64,000 nucleotides of DNA from Microbacterium halophytorum (GTDB taxonomy: Bacteria; Actinomycetota; Actinomycetes; Actinomycetales; Microbacteriaceae): positions 1-64,000 of the forward strand of contig NZ_PNFA01000006.1 in assembly GCF_002970975.1 (NCBI RefSeq), read 5' to 3'. The position numbers and the translations under genes were made by a program. The number at the start of each line of letters is the position of its first letter. The first letter of the stretch is position 1. Below the pieces are notes generated by a model. That model was not told where the DNA came from and searched no databases. It saw nothing but the letters and a program-made list of their open reading frames with translations. Shown piece by piece: positions 7,974-16,070 of this stretch.

Positions 7974-7989
7974 GTCACGGCATGGTAAC
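7974..7989 (+). promoter_or_regulatory. MtrA-like direct repeat (GTCAC-N6-GTAAC)
   Basis: GTCAC (7974-7978) and GTAAC (7985-7989) form a direct repeat with an 11-base period, one helical turn. They lie just upstream of the -10-like TACAGT (7998-8003) of a secreted transglycosylase-like gene. Actinobacterial MtrA recognises direct repeats of this type and controls cell-wall hydrolase genes. Assignment to MtrA is inference from motif and target type. Confidence 0.45.
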
Positions 7990-8012
7990 GAGCCTGGTAC
8001 AGTGGGGGCACT

Positions 8013-8762
8013 GTGACTCCCGACACACCTCAGAAGCAGAAGCAGACCACGCTCTCCCGCCGCGAGACCCGCGCCCTCATGCAGGACGCGGGGCTGATCG
8101 AGCGCCGCGAGAAGCAGGCGTGGTCGGTCAAGCGCACCGTCACGACGGCTCTCGCCGGCGTCGGTGCGCTCGCGCTCGTCGGTGCGTTCGCGGCGCCGAG
8201 CCTCGGCGCGTTCTCGGACCCGGCCGAGGCCGCGGCGACGATCCAGACGACGTCGGCCTTCGAGGACACGCTTGCCGAGGCGCAGGTCTACGCCGCCGAC
8301 GAGAACGTCGAGCCGATGGCGCTGCAGAGCAGCGCCTACGAGGTGTACGTCAAGCCGAAGCCCAAGCCGAAGCCGAAGCCGGAGCCCGAGACGGCATCGA
8401 ACGAAGGCGATTCCGACAGCAGCGGCGAATCGAGCGGCGACTCCGGCGGTGGCGGCAGCGCGCCGAGCCCGTTCTACTCGGGCGGCGGCTCGAAGGAGGA
8501 ATGGCTCACGGCCGCCGGCATCGCTGAGTCCGACTGGGGCTACGTCGACTACATCGCCAACCGCGAGAGCGGCTGGAACCCGAACGCGACCAACCCGACC
8601 TCGGGTGCCTGCGGCATCATCCAGGCACTTCCGTGCAGCAAGGTGCCCGGCAGCGGCTACGACCCGGTCGACAACCTGCGGTGGGCCAACGGCTACGCGA
8701 TCGACCGCTACGGCAGCTGGGCCGCGGCGTACAGCTTCTGGACCGCCAACCACTGGTGGTGA
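8013..8762 (+). CDS. Secreted transglycosylase-like / aggregation-promoting-factor-type protein
   Basis: 249 aa. A charged cytoplasmic N terminus (~40 aa) is followed by one hydrophobic segment (TTALAGVGALALVGAFAAPSLGAF) acting as signal or anchor. Then come a KPKPKPKPKPEPE wall-spanning stretch, a Ser/Gly linker and a C-terminal lysozyme-like domain (about residues 168-249). Its ANRESGWNPNATNPTSGACG resembles the catalytic-Glu region of the aggregation-promoting-factor family. The start is a GTG nine bases after TACAGT with GGGGG between. An MtrA-like direct repeat lies upstream and a terminator follows. Likely a peptidoglycan lytic enzyme; substrate specificity is not visible. Confidence 0.8.
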   Translation: MTPDTPQKQKQTTLSRRETRALMQDAGLIERREKQAWSVKRTVTTALAGVGALALVGAFAAPSLGAFSDPAEAAATIQTTSAFEDTLAEAQVYAADENVEPMALQSSAYEVYVKPKPKPKPKPEPETASNEGDSDSSGESSGDSGGGGSAPSPFYSGGGSKEEWLTAAGIAESDWGYVDYIANRESGWNPNATNPTSGACGIIQALPCSKVPGSGYDPVDNLRWANGYAIDRYGSWAAAYSFWTANHWW

Positions 8763-8778
8763 CCGGAGCGATCCCATC

Positions 8779-8814
8779 GCCCCCTGCTCGCGCTTCGGCG
8801 GCGCAGGGGGCTTT
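8779..8814 (+). terminator. Terminator after the transglycosylase-like gene
   Basis: GCCCCCTGC (8779-8787) pairs with GCAGGGGGC (8803-8811) and is followed by TTT. It separates the secreted protein from the next small gene. Confidence 0.75.
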
Positions 8815-8865
8815 CGCGCGCCCCGAACCATCCGGTGCCCGCTCGACCACGGGGGGAGCGCGCTG

Positions 8866-9168
8866 ATGGGGCGCTCGCGCAGCAGGCGCGCCGTCGACAG
8901 GCGCCGCCGCGAGGAGCAGTCGCGCGACGGCTTCGACCGGATGCTCTCGGGCTTCCGACGCACGGAGACGCGGCGCGGCAGGGAGTACTCCGTCCAGCCT
9001 GTGTCGGGCCAGCGCGCCGTCAAGGAGTACACCTGCCCCGGCTGCAGCGGAACCGTGGCGGTCGGAGCGGCGCACGTCGTCGTCTGGCGCGAGGACGGCG
9101 TGATGGGCCCCGAGGCCGACCTCGCCGCTCGACGGCACTGGCACACCCACTGCTGGTCCATCGCCTGA
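8866..9168 (+). CDS. Small CxxC / HWHTHCW protein, function unknown
   Basis: 100 aa. The first ~35 residues are highly basic (RSRSRRAVDRRRREEQ). The second half has CPGC and, near the end, HWHTHCW, spacing that could bind one zinc as a treble-clef-like or HNH-like knuckle. Similar small proteins are common in Microbacterium and sometimes carry the automated label 'ATP/GTP-binding protein', for which no P-loop is visible here. The ATG at 8866 follows GGGGGGAG. Homologous-looking length and Cys/His conservation argue that this is a real gene. Nucleic-acid binding is a guess from the basic N terminus. Confidence 0.6.
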   Translation: MGRSRSRRAVDRRRREEQSRDGFDRMLSGFRRTETRRGREYSVQPVSGQRAVKEYTCPGCSGTVAVGAAHVVVWREDGVMGPEADLAARRHWHTHCWSIA

Positions 9169-9182
9169 GCGACGCGCAGGTG

Positions 9183-9427
9183 CCGCGCTGCCGTCGTTGT
9201 CGTCGGTCGCTGGCCCGGAAAGGCCCGCTTCCCTCCTCCGCCTCGGCATCACGACCCCTGCGCGCCGCTCGGGGGTGATGCGCGGGGGCCGCGCTGCCGT
9301 CGTTGTCGTCGGTCGCTGGCCCGCAAGGCCCGCTTCCCTCCTCCGCCTCGGCATCACGACCCCTGCGCGCCGCTCGGGGGTGATGCGCGGGGGCCGCGCT
9401 GCCGTCGTTGTCGTCGGTCGCTGGCCG
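9183..9427. repeat. ~106-bp tandem repeat, 2.3 copies
   Basis: Units beginning CCGCGCTGCCGTCGTTGTCG start at 9183, 9289 and 9394; the last is truncated after about 34 bases. The two full units differ only by a few bases (lengths 106 and 105). Each unit contains a hairpin pairing GCATCACGACCCC with GGGGGTGATGC. The array fills the intergenic space between the CxxC gene and the hydrolase gene. No coding sequence is seen in it. Confidence 0.9.
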
Positions 9428-9473
9428 CCGGATAGGGTGGGCGGGTCGTGTCTGACGAGCGAAGGGAACGATC

Positions 9474-10184
9474 GTGGCGGAGATCCGTGGGGCCGTCGAG
9501 CTGCCCGCGAGGCGCGAGGACATCGAGCTGACGACGCGGGACGGGCTGACGCTCGTCGGGGAGCTGGCGCTGCCGGCCGGGCGCGCGCCGGTCGCGACGC
9601 TCGTGACGCTGCACCCGCTGCCCACAGCGGGCGGGTTCATGGACTCGCACATCATCCGGAAGGCTGCGGCCCGACTGCCCGAGCTCGCGGGGCTCGCTGT
9701 CCTGCGCTTCAACACCCGCGGCACATCCTCGCCGCGCGGCACGAGCGACGGTGCGTTCGGCGACGGCGTCGCCGAAGAGGCCGATGTCGCGGCGGCGATG
9801 GCGTTCGTCGCCGAACGGGGGCTCCCGAACCCGTGGCTGCTCGGCTGGTCGTTCGGCACGGAACTGGCGCTGAAGTACGGCCGCGAACACCCCGTGCGCG
9901 GCATGATCCTGCTCTCGCCGCCTCTGCACCGCGCGACCGACGACGATCTGCGGGCGTGGAACGGCGACGAGCGCCCCGTCGTCGCGCTGATCCCCGAGTT
10001 CGACGACTTCCTCCGGCCCGCCGAGGCGGCGGAGCGCTTCTCGGTCGCGCCCGGCATCCGGCTCATCGCCGTCGAGGACGGCAAGCACCTGTGGGTGGGG
10101 GAGAAGCAGACCTACCGCGTGCTCAGCGAGATCGTCGGGCTGACGGCGCCGGAAGCGCTCCCGCTGCCGACCGAATATCCCTGA
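9474..10184 (+). CDS. Alpha/beta-hydrolase family protein
   Basis: 236 aa alpha/beta-hydrolase. The nucleophile elbow is GWSFG with S126, the likely catalytic His is H205 (EDGKHLWVG), and an oxyanion-hole region LHPLPTAGGF sits near residue 45. The VLRFNTRGTSSPRGT segment is typical of the DUF/‘alpha/beta hydrolase’ group related to dienelactone-hydrolase-like proteins. The GTG start at 9474 follows GAAGGGA. There is no signal peptide, so it is cytoplasmic. The substrate cannot be inferred. It converges with the AI-2E family gene, whose stop lies four bases away. Confidence 0.75.
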   Translation: MAEIRGAVELPARREDIELTTRDGLTLVGELALPAGRAPVATLVTLHPLPTAGGFMDSHIIRKAAARLPELAGLAVLRFNTRGTSSPRGTSDGAFGDGVAEEADVAAAMAFVAERGLPNPWLLGWSFGTELALKYGREHPVRGMILLSPPLHRATDDDLRAWNGDERPVVALIPEFDDFLRPAEAAERFSVAPGIRLIAVEDGKHLWVGEKQTYRVLSEIVGLTAPEALPLPTEYP

Positions 10185-10188
10185 CGCC

Positions 10189-11238
10189 TCAGCGGGCGTC
10201 CATCCGGGGGATGAGCACCTGGCGGTAGATGATCAGGATGCTCGCCGCGATCGGGATCGCGATGAGGGCGCCCAGGAGGCCGAGCAGGGCGCCGCCGGCG
10301 AGGGCCGCGACCACGACGACTCCGCCGGGAACGGAGACGGCCCTGCTCATCACGCGCGGCGAGATCACGTATGCCTCGATCTGCATGTACACGAGGTAGT
10401 AGATCGCGGCGATGATCGCGGTCGTCACGGAACCCGTGCCGGGGATGAGGCACACGAGGACGATGATCGTCGACGCCGTGATCGAGCCGACGAGGGGGAT
10501 CAGCGACCCGAGGAACGCGATGACGGCGAGCACGGCGGGGAACGGCGCATCGATGATGTTCAGGAAGATCATGCTGAGCACGCCGTTGATCAGGCCGAGC
10601 GACAGCTGGCCCATGACGTAGTAGCCGACGGAGTCGGTGATCTGGTCGGCGACGCCGATGAAGCCCGGTCGCTTCGACGCGGGAACGACCCGGTAGACGG
10701 CCGAGCGCAGCGTCGGCGTCGACGCCGTGAAGTAGATCGTCAGGATCAGGATGATGAAGGCGCCGAACAGACCCTGGGCGACGCCGACCGTCAGCCCCAG
10801 CACGCCCTCGCTGATCGTGTCGATGTTGTCGAGGAGCCAGCTGTTCACGCGTTCGAACAGTTCGTCGACCTGAAGGGTCGGGAACGTCGTCTCGAGCCAC
10901 GTGACGGTATCGGTCTGCCACGAGCCGCTGTTGATCAGGAACGAGATGCGGCGCACGAGCTGCGTGATCTGCTCGATCAGGGTCGGGAACACGATCCAGA
11001 TGATCCCGCCGAAGACCGCGAGCGTCGCGATCACCGTGGTGAGAACGGCGAGCCAGCGCGGCAGCTTCTTGCGCTCCAGCCAGGACACGACGGGGTCGAG
11101 GCCGAGCGAGATGAACAGCGCCGTTCCGACGTAGAGCAGGATCGACGAGAGCGCCTGCACGCTCTGGAGCAGGATGAGCCCGAGCCCGACGCCCAGCGTC
11201 GCGACCAGGGCGACCCGGAAGGGGTTGTGGATCTTCAT
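10189..11238 (-). CDS. AI-2E family transporter (PerM/TqsA-like membrane protein)
   Basis: 349 aa polytopic membrane protein of the AI-2 exporter superfamily. Hydrophobic helices occupy the first ~80 residues (LQSVQALSSILLYVGTALFISLGLDPVVSWLERKKLPRWLA, the family signature). A long amphipathic segment (about 100-150) follows, then five or so helices ending with VVVVAALAGGALLGLLGALIAIPIAA. Members export AI-2 or other small solutes, and some are Na+/H+ antiporters; no substrate can be assigned. A GAGGAGAACG ribosome binding site precedes the ATG. A possible -10 (TAGGCT, 11269-11274 on the minus strand) lies just upstream. Confidence 0.85.
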   Translation of the reverse strand: MKIHNPFRVALVATLGVGLGLILLQSVQALSSILLYVGTALFISLGLDPVVSWLERKKLPRWLAVLTTVIATLAVFGGIIWIVFPTLIEQITQLVRRISFLINSGSWQTDTVTWLETTFPTLQVDELFERVNSWLLDNIDTISEGVLGLTVGVAQGLFGAFIILILTIYFTASTPTLRSAVYRVVPASKRPGFIGVADQITDSVGYYVMGQLSLGLINGVLSMIFLNIIDAPFPAVLAVIAFLGSLIPLVGSITASTIIVLVCLIPGTGSVTTAIIAAIYYLVYMQIEAYVISPRVMSRAVSVPGGVVVVAALAGGALLGLLGALIAIPIAASILIIYRQVLIPRMDAR

Positions 11239-11470
11239 CGTTCTCCTCGCGTCGAGCAGTTCGCACCAAGCCTATGCGGGTGGGGGCGGCGAGCGGAGCC
11301 TCCCCGCGGGCGTTCCGCCGGATCGTCCCGGTCGGCCCATCCAGCGCTCCCGCGGGTTTCTCCCCGATCGTTCAGGGGCGGGCCCGGTACCCTGAACCGT
11401 TGAGTTCTCGACAATCGCGAGCGGCCACGGGCGCTTCCCGCCCCGCGCCGCGCGCCGAGGGAGTGGTTAC

Positions 11471-13486
11471 GTGCGTTTCGTATGGGCTGTGGTGGCGTTC
11501 ATCCTCGCCGCCGGTCTGATCGCGGTGGGCGTCGCCCAGCGCACCGTTCTGCTGGGCCCCGACTCGGAGACGATCACGGTCTCGTCCGAGGAGGACCTGC
11601 CCTACACGGTGATCGACTCCGACGTGTTCGAGGCGCTTCCCGAAGCGCTGCCGGGCGAACGAGGCACTCTGACGATCGAGAGCGAAGGCCCCATCTTCGC
11701 GACCTACGCGCGCACCCTCGACGTCGAGGGCTGGCTGAGCGACCAGACCTACACCCGTGCATCGGCCGACGGCGGCTCGATCGACGTCGCGACGGTCGCC
11801 CCGACCGCCGAGATCGACGGCGAGTCGCCCGTGCGCACCCCCGCCGGCTCCGACCTGTGGCTCGAAGAGTTCACGGCCGAAGGGTCGATGGAGGAGAACT
11901 TCACCTTCCCCGAGGGCATGGAGCTGAGCGTCCTGATCGCGTCGGACGGCGAGGCAGCGGCACCCGAGACCATCGAGGTCACGTGGCCGATCGACAACAG
12001 CACGCCGTCGGCGCCGTGGTTCATCGGCGCCGGCATCGCGATGCTCGTGCTCGGCATCATCCTGTACATCTTCGCCGTGCTGCACGCGCGGCGCTCGCGC
12101 GGCCCGCGCCGCAAGGGGCAGCCGGTGCCGCTGACGGGCCCCGTCGCGACGGCGAGGGACAAGCACGCGGCCAGCCCGCTGCCCGGAGCCGCCGTCGGCA
12201 CCCAGGATGCGCTCGAGGAGGGCGAGGACGCACGGGGCGGAGACGCCGCGGGCGACGACGGCCGCGACGGCCCTTCGGATGACGACGCGAACGGCACCGG
12301 GGCATCCGGCGGCGCCTCCGGATCCGGGTCGGGCTCGTCGAGCGGGCCCCCCGAGGGCGGCACGGCGCGGCGCACCGCGGCGACCCGCCGCGGCTGGCGT
12401 CTCGCGCTCCCCGCGCTCGGCCTCTCGGCCGCGCTGCTCGCCGGCTGCACCCCCGATGCGCCTGCGGAGGGCCCTTCGCCCTCACCGAGCGCGACGGCGG
12501 ACGACACAGGGGCCGACGCGCAGCAGCCGGCGGTGACGGAATCGCAGGCGGCGCGCATCGTCGCGGACGTCTCTGCGCATGTGACGAAGGCGGACGAGGA
12601 GAGGGACGCCGACGTCGCGGACGACCGCCTGACGGGCGTCGCTCTCGCGATGCGCGAGGTGAACTACTCGCTCGGCGAGGAGATCGACGACTACGGGTCG
12701 CTGCCGGGCGTACCCGCCGAACCGATCGTGGTCCTGCTCCCGCAGGCGTACGACGGGTGGCCCCGTTCCGTGATGGCCGTCGTCGAAGACGCCGAGGACG
12801 AGACGGTCGCGCCCACGATGCTCGCCTTGACCCAGGAGGACCCCTGGTCGGACTACAGGGCGACGTACATCTCGCAGCTGCGCCCGTCGGCCGAGATCCC
12901 GGATCTCGCGCCCGCCTATCAGGGCACGGCGCTCGTTCCGCCGGACTCGTCCTTCCTGCAGGTCGCGCCTCAGGATCTCGCCGGCGCGTACGCCTCGATC
13001 CTCGGAGACGGGGAGGAGAGCGAGTACGCCTCGCTGTTCGACATCGAGAACGACGGGTTCTACGCCGAGGTCCAGGACAAGCGGGCGCAGACGAAGAAGA
13101 ACTTCGACAAGACGGGCGAGGAGACCGGCGACCTCACGTTCGACGAACGCGGTGGGGACACCGATCCGTTCTCGCTGCTGACGCTGCACAGCGGTGCGAT
13201 CGTCGGCGTCTCGGTCGTCGAGACCGAGCAGGTCACCCCCGCCGAGGGCGAAGACCAAGACCGCACACTGATCAAGTTCGAGGACGACGCGGTGCTGAAG
13301 GCGCTCACGGGCGAGGAGGAATCGGCCGGGGGCGTCAAGACCGAATACGTCGACCAGCTGTTCTTCTACGTTCCGGCGAAGGGATCGGAGGAGAAGATCC
13401 AGCTCCTCGGCGCTTCCTCGTCGATCCGCGACGCCACCATCCTCGAGGTCGAGGATGATGGAGACGAAGAAGAAACAGCGGAGTAG
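11471..13486 (+). CDS. Membrane protein with an internal lipobox-like segment (function unknown)
   Basis: 671 aa. An N-terminal membrane helix (about 4-24), an extracytoplasmic domain, and a second helix (about 181-206, WFIGAGIAMLVLGIILYIF) are followed by a long Asp/Gly/Ser/Ala-rich linker. A third hydrophobic stretch, LALPALGLSAALLAGC, then ends in a lipobox-like LAGC with C326. About 340 soluble residues follow. The architecture looks like a two-helix membrane protein joined to a lipoprotein. Related Microbacterium proteins are often labelled 'glycosyltransferase', but I see no GT motif. The GTG at 11471 follows GGGAG. Confidence 0.65.
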   Translation: MRFVWAVVAFILAAGLIAVGVAQRTVLLGPDSETITVSSEEDLPYTVIDSDVFEALPEALPGERGTLTIESEGPIFATYARTLDVEGWLSDQTYTRASADGGSIDVATVAPTAEIDGESPVRTPAGSDLWLEEFTAEGSMEENFTFPEGMELSVLIASDGEAAAPETIEVTWPIDNSTPSAPWFIGAGIAMLVLGIILYIFAVLHARRSRGPRRKGQPVPLTGPVATARDKHAASPLPGAAVGTQDALEEGEDARGGDAAGDDGRDGPSDDDANGTGASGGASGSGSGSSSGPPEGGTARRTAATRRGWRLALPALGLSAALLAGCTPDAPAEGPSPSPSATADDTGADAQQPAVTESQAARIVADVSAHVTKADEERDADVADDRLTGVALAMREVNYSLGEEIDDYGSLPGVPAEPIVVLLPQAYDGWPRSVMAVVEDAEDETVAPTMLALTQEDPWSDYRATYISQLRPSAEIPDLAPAYQGTALVPPDSSFLQVAPQDLAGAYASILGDGEESEYASLFDIENDGFYAEVQDKRAQTKKNFDKTGEETGDLTFDERGGDTDPFSLLTLHSGAIVGVSVVETEQVTPAEGEDQDRTLIKFEDDAVLKALTGEEESAGGVKTEYVDQLFFYVPAKGSEEKIQLLGASSSIRDATILEVEDDGDEEETAE

Positions 13487-13543
13487 CGCCCGCGCTCCGC
13501 ACGCCACCCGCTGACCACCGCTCTCGACGAAAGATCGCACCCG

Positions 13544-14503
13544 ATGTCGAACGTTCCTCCCGAGGCGGCCGCCCTGCGCGGCGCCGTCGACCTGTCGTCG
13601 CTCAAGAACCGCCAGACCGCGCCTCCGCAGGGCGCAGGCGCGCCCGGTGCCGTTCCGGATGCCGGGGCGCCTGCGGCATCCGGAGCCCTCGTCCGCGACG
13701 TCACCGATGCCACGTTCAACGAGATCCTCGAGCTCTCGCGGACCGTCCCGGTCGTCGTCGACCTCTGGGCCGAGTGGTGCGGGCCGTGCAAGCAGCTCAG
13801 CCCCGTGATCGAGAAGGTCGTGCGGGAGCTCGGCGGCCGCGTCGTGCTGGCGAAGGTCGACGTCGACGCGAACCCGCAGCTGCAGCGCGCCTTCCAGGCG
13901 CAGTCGATCCCGATGGTCGTCGCGCTGCTGGCGGGGCAGCCGGCGCCGCTGTTCAACGGGGCGATCCCCGAGGAGCAGGTGCGCCAGGTGCTCGACCAGC
14001 TGCTCCAGATCGCGGCGCAGAACGGCATCACGGGCACGGTGGAGGCCGGCGACGCACCCGAGGCCGATGCCGAGCCGGAGGAGAAGCCGCTCCCGCCGCT
14101 GCACGCCGAAGCGTTCGCGGCGATCGAAGCCGGCGACTACGCCCGCGCGGCCGAGGCGTACGAGAAGGCCCTCAAGGAGAACCCGCGCGACGACGAGGCT
14201 CAGGCCGGGCTCGGGCAGGTGCGCCTGCTCGGCCGCGTGCAGGACGTCGACCTGCAGCAGGCCCGCCAGGTGGCGGCCGAGGCGCCGAACGATGCCGCCG
14301 CTCAGCTCGTGGTCGCCGACCTCGACATCGCGGGCGGCCACGTCGAGGACGCCTTCGAACGGCTCCTCGACCTGTTCGCGTCGCTCGACGCGGAAGCGCG
14401 GGGGCCGGTGAAGGATCGCCTCGTCGAGCTCTTCGGCGTGATCGGCGCTGCCGACCCGCGCGTCGTGAAGGCGCGCACGCGGCTGACCAACCTGCTCTTC
14501 TGA
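13544..14503 (+). CDS. Thioredoxin-TPR protein (YbbN/CnoX-like)
   Basis: 319 aa. After a flexible N terminus (~45 aa) comes a thioredoxin fold with an intact WCGPC active site (C79 and C82) and the VDVDANPQLQRAFQAQSIP cis-Pro region. A C-terminal helical TPR-like segment follows (AFAAIEAGDYARAAEAYEKALKENPRDDEAQ). This is the architecture of YbbN/CnoX chaperedoxins, which hold client proteins and can reduce disulfides. E. coli CnoX lacks the redox Cys pair that is present here. No signal peptide, hence cytoplasmic. The desulfurase gene starts seven bases after its stop, so the two are probably cotranscribed. Confidence 0.85.
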   Translation: MSNVPPEAAALRGAVDLSSLKNRQTAPPQGAGAPGAVPDAGAPAASGALVRDVTDATFNEILELSRTVPVVVDLWAEWCGPCKQLSPVIEKVVRELGGRVVLAKVDVDANPQLQRAFQAQSIPMVVALLAGQPAPLFNGAIPEEQVRQVLDQLLQIAAQNGITGTVEAGDAPEADAEPEEKPLPPLHAEAFAAIEAGDYARAAEAYEKALKENPRDDEAQAGLGQVRLLGRVQDVDLQQARQVAAEAPNDAAAQLVVADLDIAGGHVEDAFERLLDLFASLDAEARGPVKDRLVELFGVIGAADPRVVKARTRLTNLLF

Positions 14504-14510
14504 AGCCGCG

Positions 14511-15857
14511 ATGAGCGCGCACGTCTACCTCGATCACGCTGCGACGACGCCGCTGCGCGACGAGGTGCGCGACGCGTGGCTCGAGGCACAGAGCGTCCTG
14601 GGGAACGCATCGTCGATCCACGGCGCCGGTCAGCGCGCGCGGCGCGCCCTCGAGGACGCCCGCGAACGGCTCGCCGCGGTGCTCGGCTGCCAACCCATCG
14701 AGGTCGTGCTCACGAGCGGCGGCACCGAGTCGGTGTCGCTCGCGCTCCAGGGGCTGTGGCGCCGCCGCGCGCCCGGTGCCGACGGCATCGTCCTACCGGA
14801 CGGCGAGCACCACGCGAGCCTCGACACGGTCGAGTGGCTCGCGAAGCGCGAGGGCGCGCGCGTGACGCCCGTGGCGCTCGATCCCTGGGGACGGATCGAC
14901 CCGGACGCGTTCCGCGAAGCGCTGCGCGTCGGCTCCACGGGAGAGGAGCTGCGCGACCGCGTGCCTCATCCGGGGGCGGATCCGTCGCGCCGTGACGACG
15001 CAGGCGATGTGCCGCCGGCGGGCGTCGGCGGGCGGGACGTTGCATCGCCGATCCTGGTCGCTCGTCAGGCGCCGGTGTCGGATGGGCGCGACGGGGGCGC
15101 CGGGCCATTCGCCCGTGCCGCGCTCGCGACGGCGCTCGTCGCGGCGAACGAGACGGGCACCCTGAACGACGCCACGGGGCTCGCACGGGCCGCGGCCGAG
15201 GCGGGAGTTCCGCTGCACCTCGACGCCGTCGCGGCGCTCGGGCACGCTCCGGTCGCGTTCGACCTGTGGCGCGGAGGCGCCGAGCCCGGGGTGGGGCTCG
15301 TTGCGATGAGCGTCTCCGGGCACAAGATCGGCGCGCCCGTCGGCACGGGCGCGCTCGTGGTCTCGCGCACGATCGATATCGAGCCCCTGCTGCACGGCGG
15401 CGGCCAGCAGCGCGGGCTTCGATCGGGCACCCAGGACATCGCGGGGGCCGCTGCGCTCGCGCGCGCCGCCGAGCTCGCGGAGGCGGAGCGGGGGGCCGAG
15501 ACGGAGCGGCTGTGGGGGCTCCGTCACCGATTCCTCGCGCGGCTGGGGCGCGACATGCCCGAGGCGGTCGTGCTCGGGCATCCGGATGACCGACTCCCGG
15601 GCACGATCCACCTGCACCTGCCGGGGGCATCCGGCGAATCGCTGCTGTTCCTGCTCGACCAGCGCGGCATCTCGGTGTCGACGGGGTCGGCCTGCCAGGC
15701 CGGCGTCGCCGAGCCGAGCCACGTCGTGATGGCGCTCGGCTACGGCCAGGCGGAAGCGTCGCAGGTGCTGCGCATCAGCTTCGGCCGCACGACGACCTCC
15801 GCCGACGTCGACGCGCTCGCCGAGGCGCTGCCGGAGGCCTACCGCCGGCTGGTCTGA
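14511..15857 (+). CDS. Cysteine desulfurase (NifS/IscS family) with a 60-residue internal insertion
   Basis: 448 aa PLP enzyme that takes sulfur from cysteine. MSAHVYLDHAATTPLRDEV, SGGTESVSLAL, SVSGHKIGAP (PLP lysine K272), RSGTQD and SVSTGSACQAG (catalytic C395) are all present. Relatives are about 390 aa. The excess is a Gly/Asp/Arg/Pro-rich stretch, residues ~141-200 (14931-15110), placed between FREALRV and AALATALVAANETGTL. This is where the family normally runs straight into the strand leading to the NE(I)GT loop. The neighbouring mnmA suggests it supplies sulfur for tRNA 2-thiouridine. Whether the insertion is tolerated is unknown. Confidence 0.88.
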   Translation: MSAHVYLDHAATTPLRDEVRDAWLEAQSVLGNASSIHGAGQRARRALEDARERLAAVLGCQPIEVVLTSGGTESVSLALQGLWRRRAPGADGIVLPDGEHHASLDTVEWLAKREGARVTPVALDPWGRIDPDAFREALRVGSTGEELRDRVPHPGADPSRRDDAGDVPPAGVGGRDVASPILVARQAPVSDGRDGGAGPFARAALATALVAANETGTLNDATGLARAAAEAGVPLHLDAVAALGHAPVAFDLWRGGAEPGVGLVAMSVSGHKIGAPVGTGALVVSRTIDIEPLLHGGGQQRGLRSGTQDIAGAAALARAAELAEAERGAETERLWGLRHRFLARLGRDMPEAVVLGHPDDRLPGTIHLHLPGASGESLLFLLDQRGISVSTGSACQAGVAEPSHVVMALGYGQAEASQVLRISFGRTTTSADVDALAEALPEAYRRLV

Positions 15858-15916
15858 TCGCTCGGGCGCGCCCTCCTGGTCTGACCGCTCAGGTGACCCG
15901 ATGGGTGGGTCACGCC

Positions 15917-15993
15917 GCGCCCCAACCCGCATGCAGCGGCACCGGAACGGCCGGTCGTCCGCTCTGGTGCGCCGTGTTGCGGGTGGGGAGCGC
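15917..15993. repeat. Large imperfect hairpin between the desulfurase gene and mnmA
   Basis: GCGCCCCAACCCGC (15917-15930) is an imperfect inverted match to GCGGGTGGGGAGCGC (15979-15993). The interior also pairs (GGCACCGG against CTGGTGC). The whole could form a ~77-base cruciform or RNA stem. It has no T-run. It may act as a weak terminator before mnmA or be a REP-like element. Confidence 0.5.
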
Positions 15994-16058
15994 TCTGACC
16001 GCACGAAGCGGCACCCGAGGGCTGTCTCCGCGCTGACCCTCCGCCCAGGGGTGGCGCG

Positions 16059-16070
16059 TACCCTGGTTCT
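16059..16070 (+). promoter_or_regulatory. -10 element for leaderless mnmA
   Basis: TACCCT (16059-16064) is followed by six bases and then the ATG at 16071. No ribosome binding site is present, so transcription probably starts at or next to the initiation codon. Confidence 0.55.
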
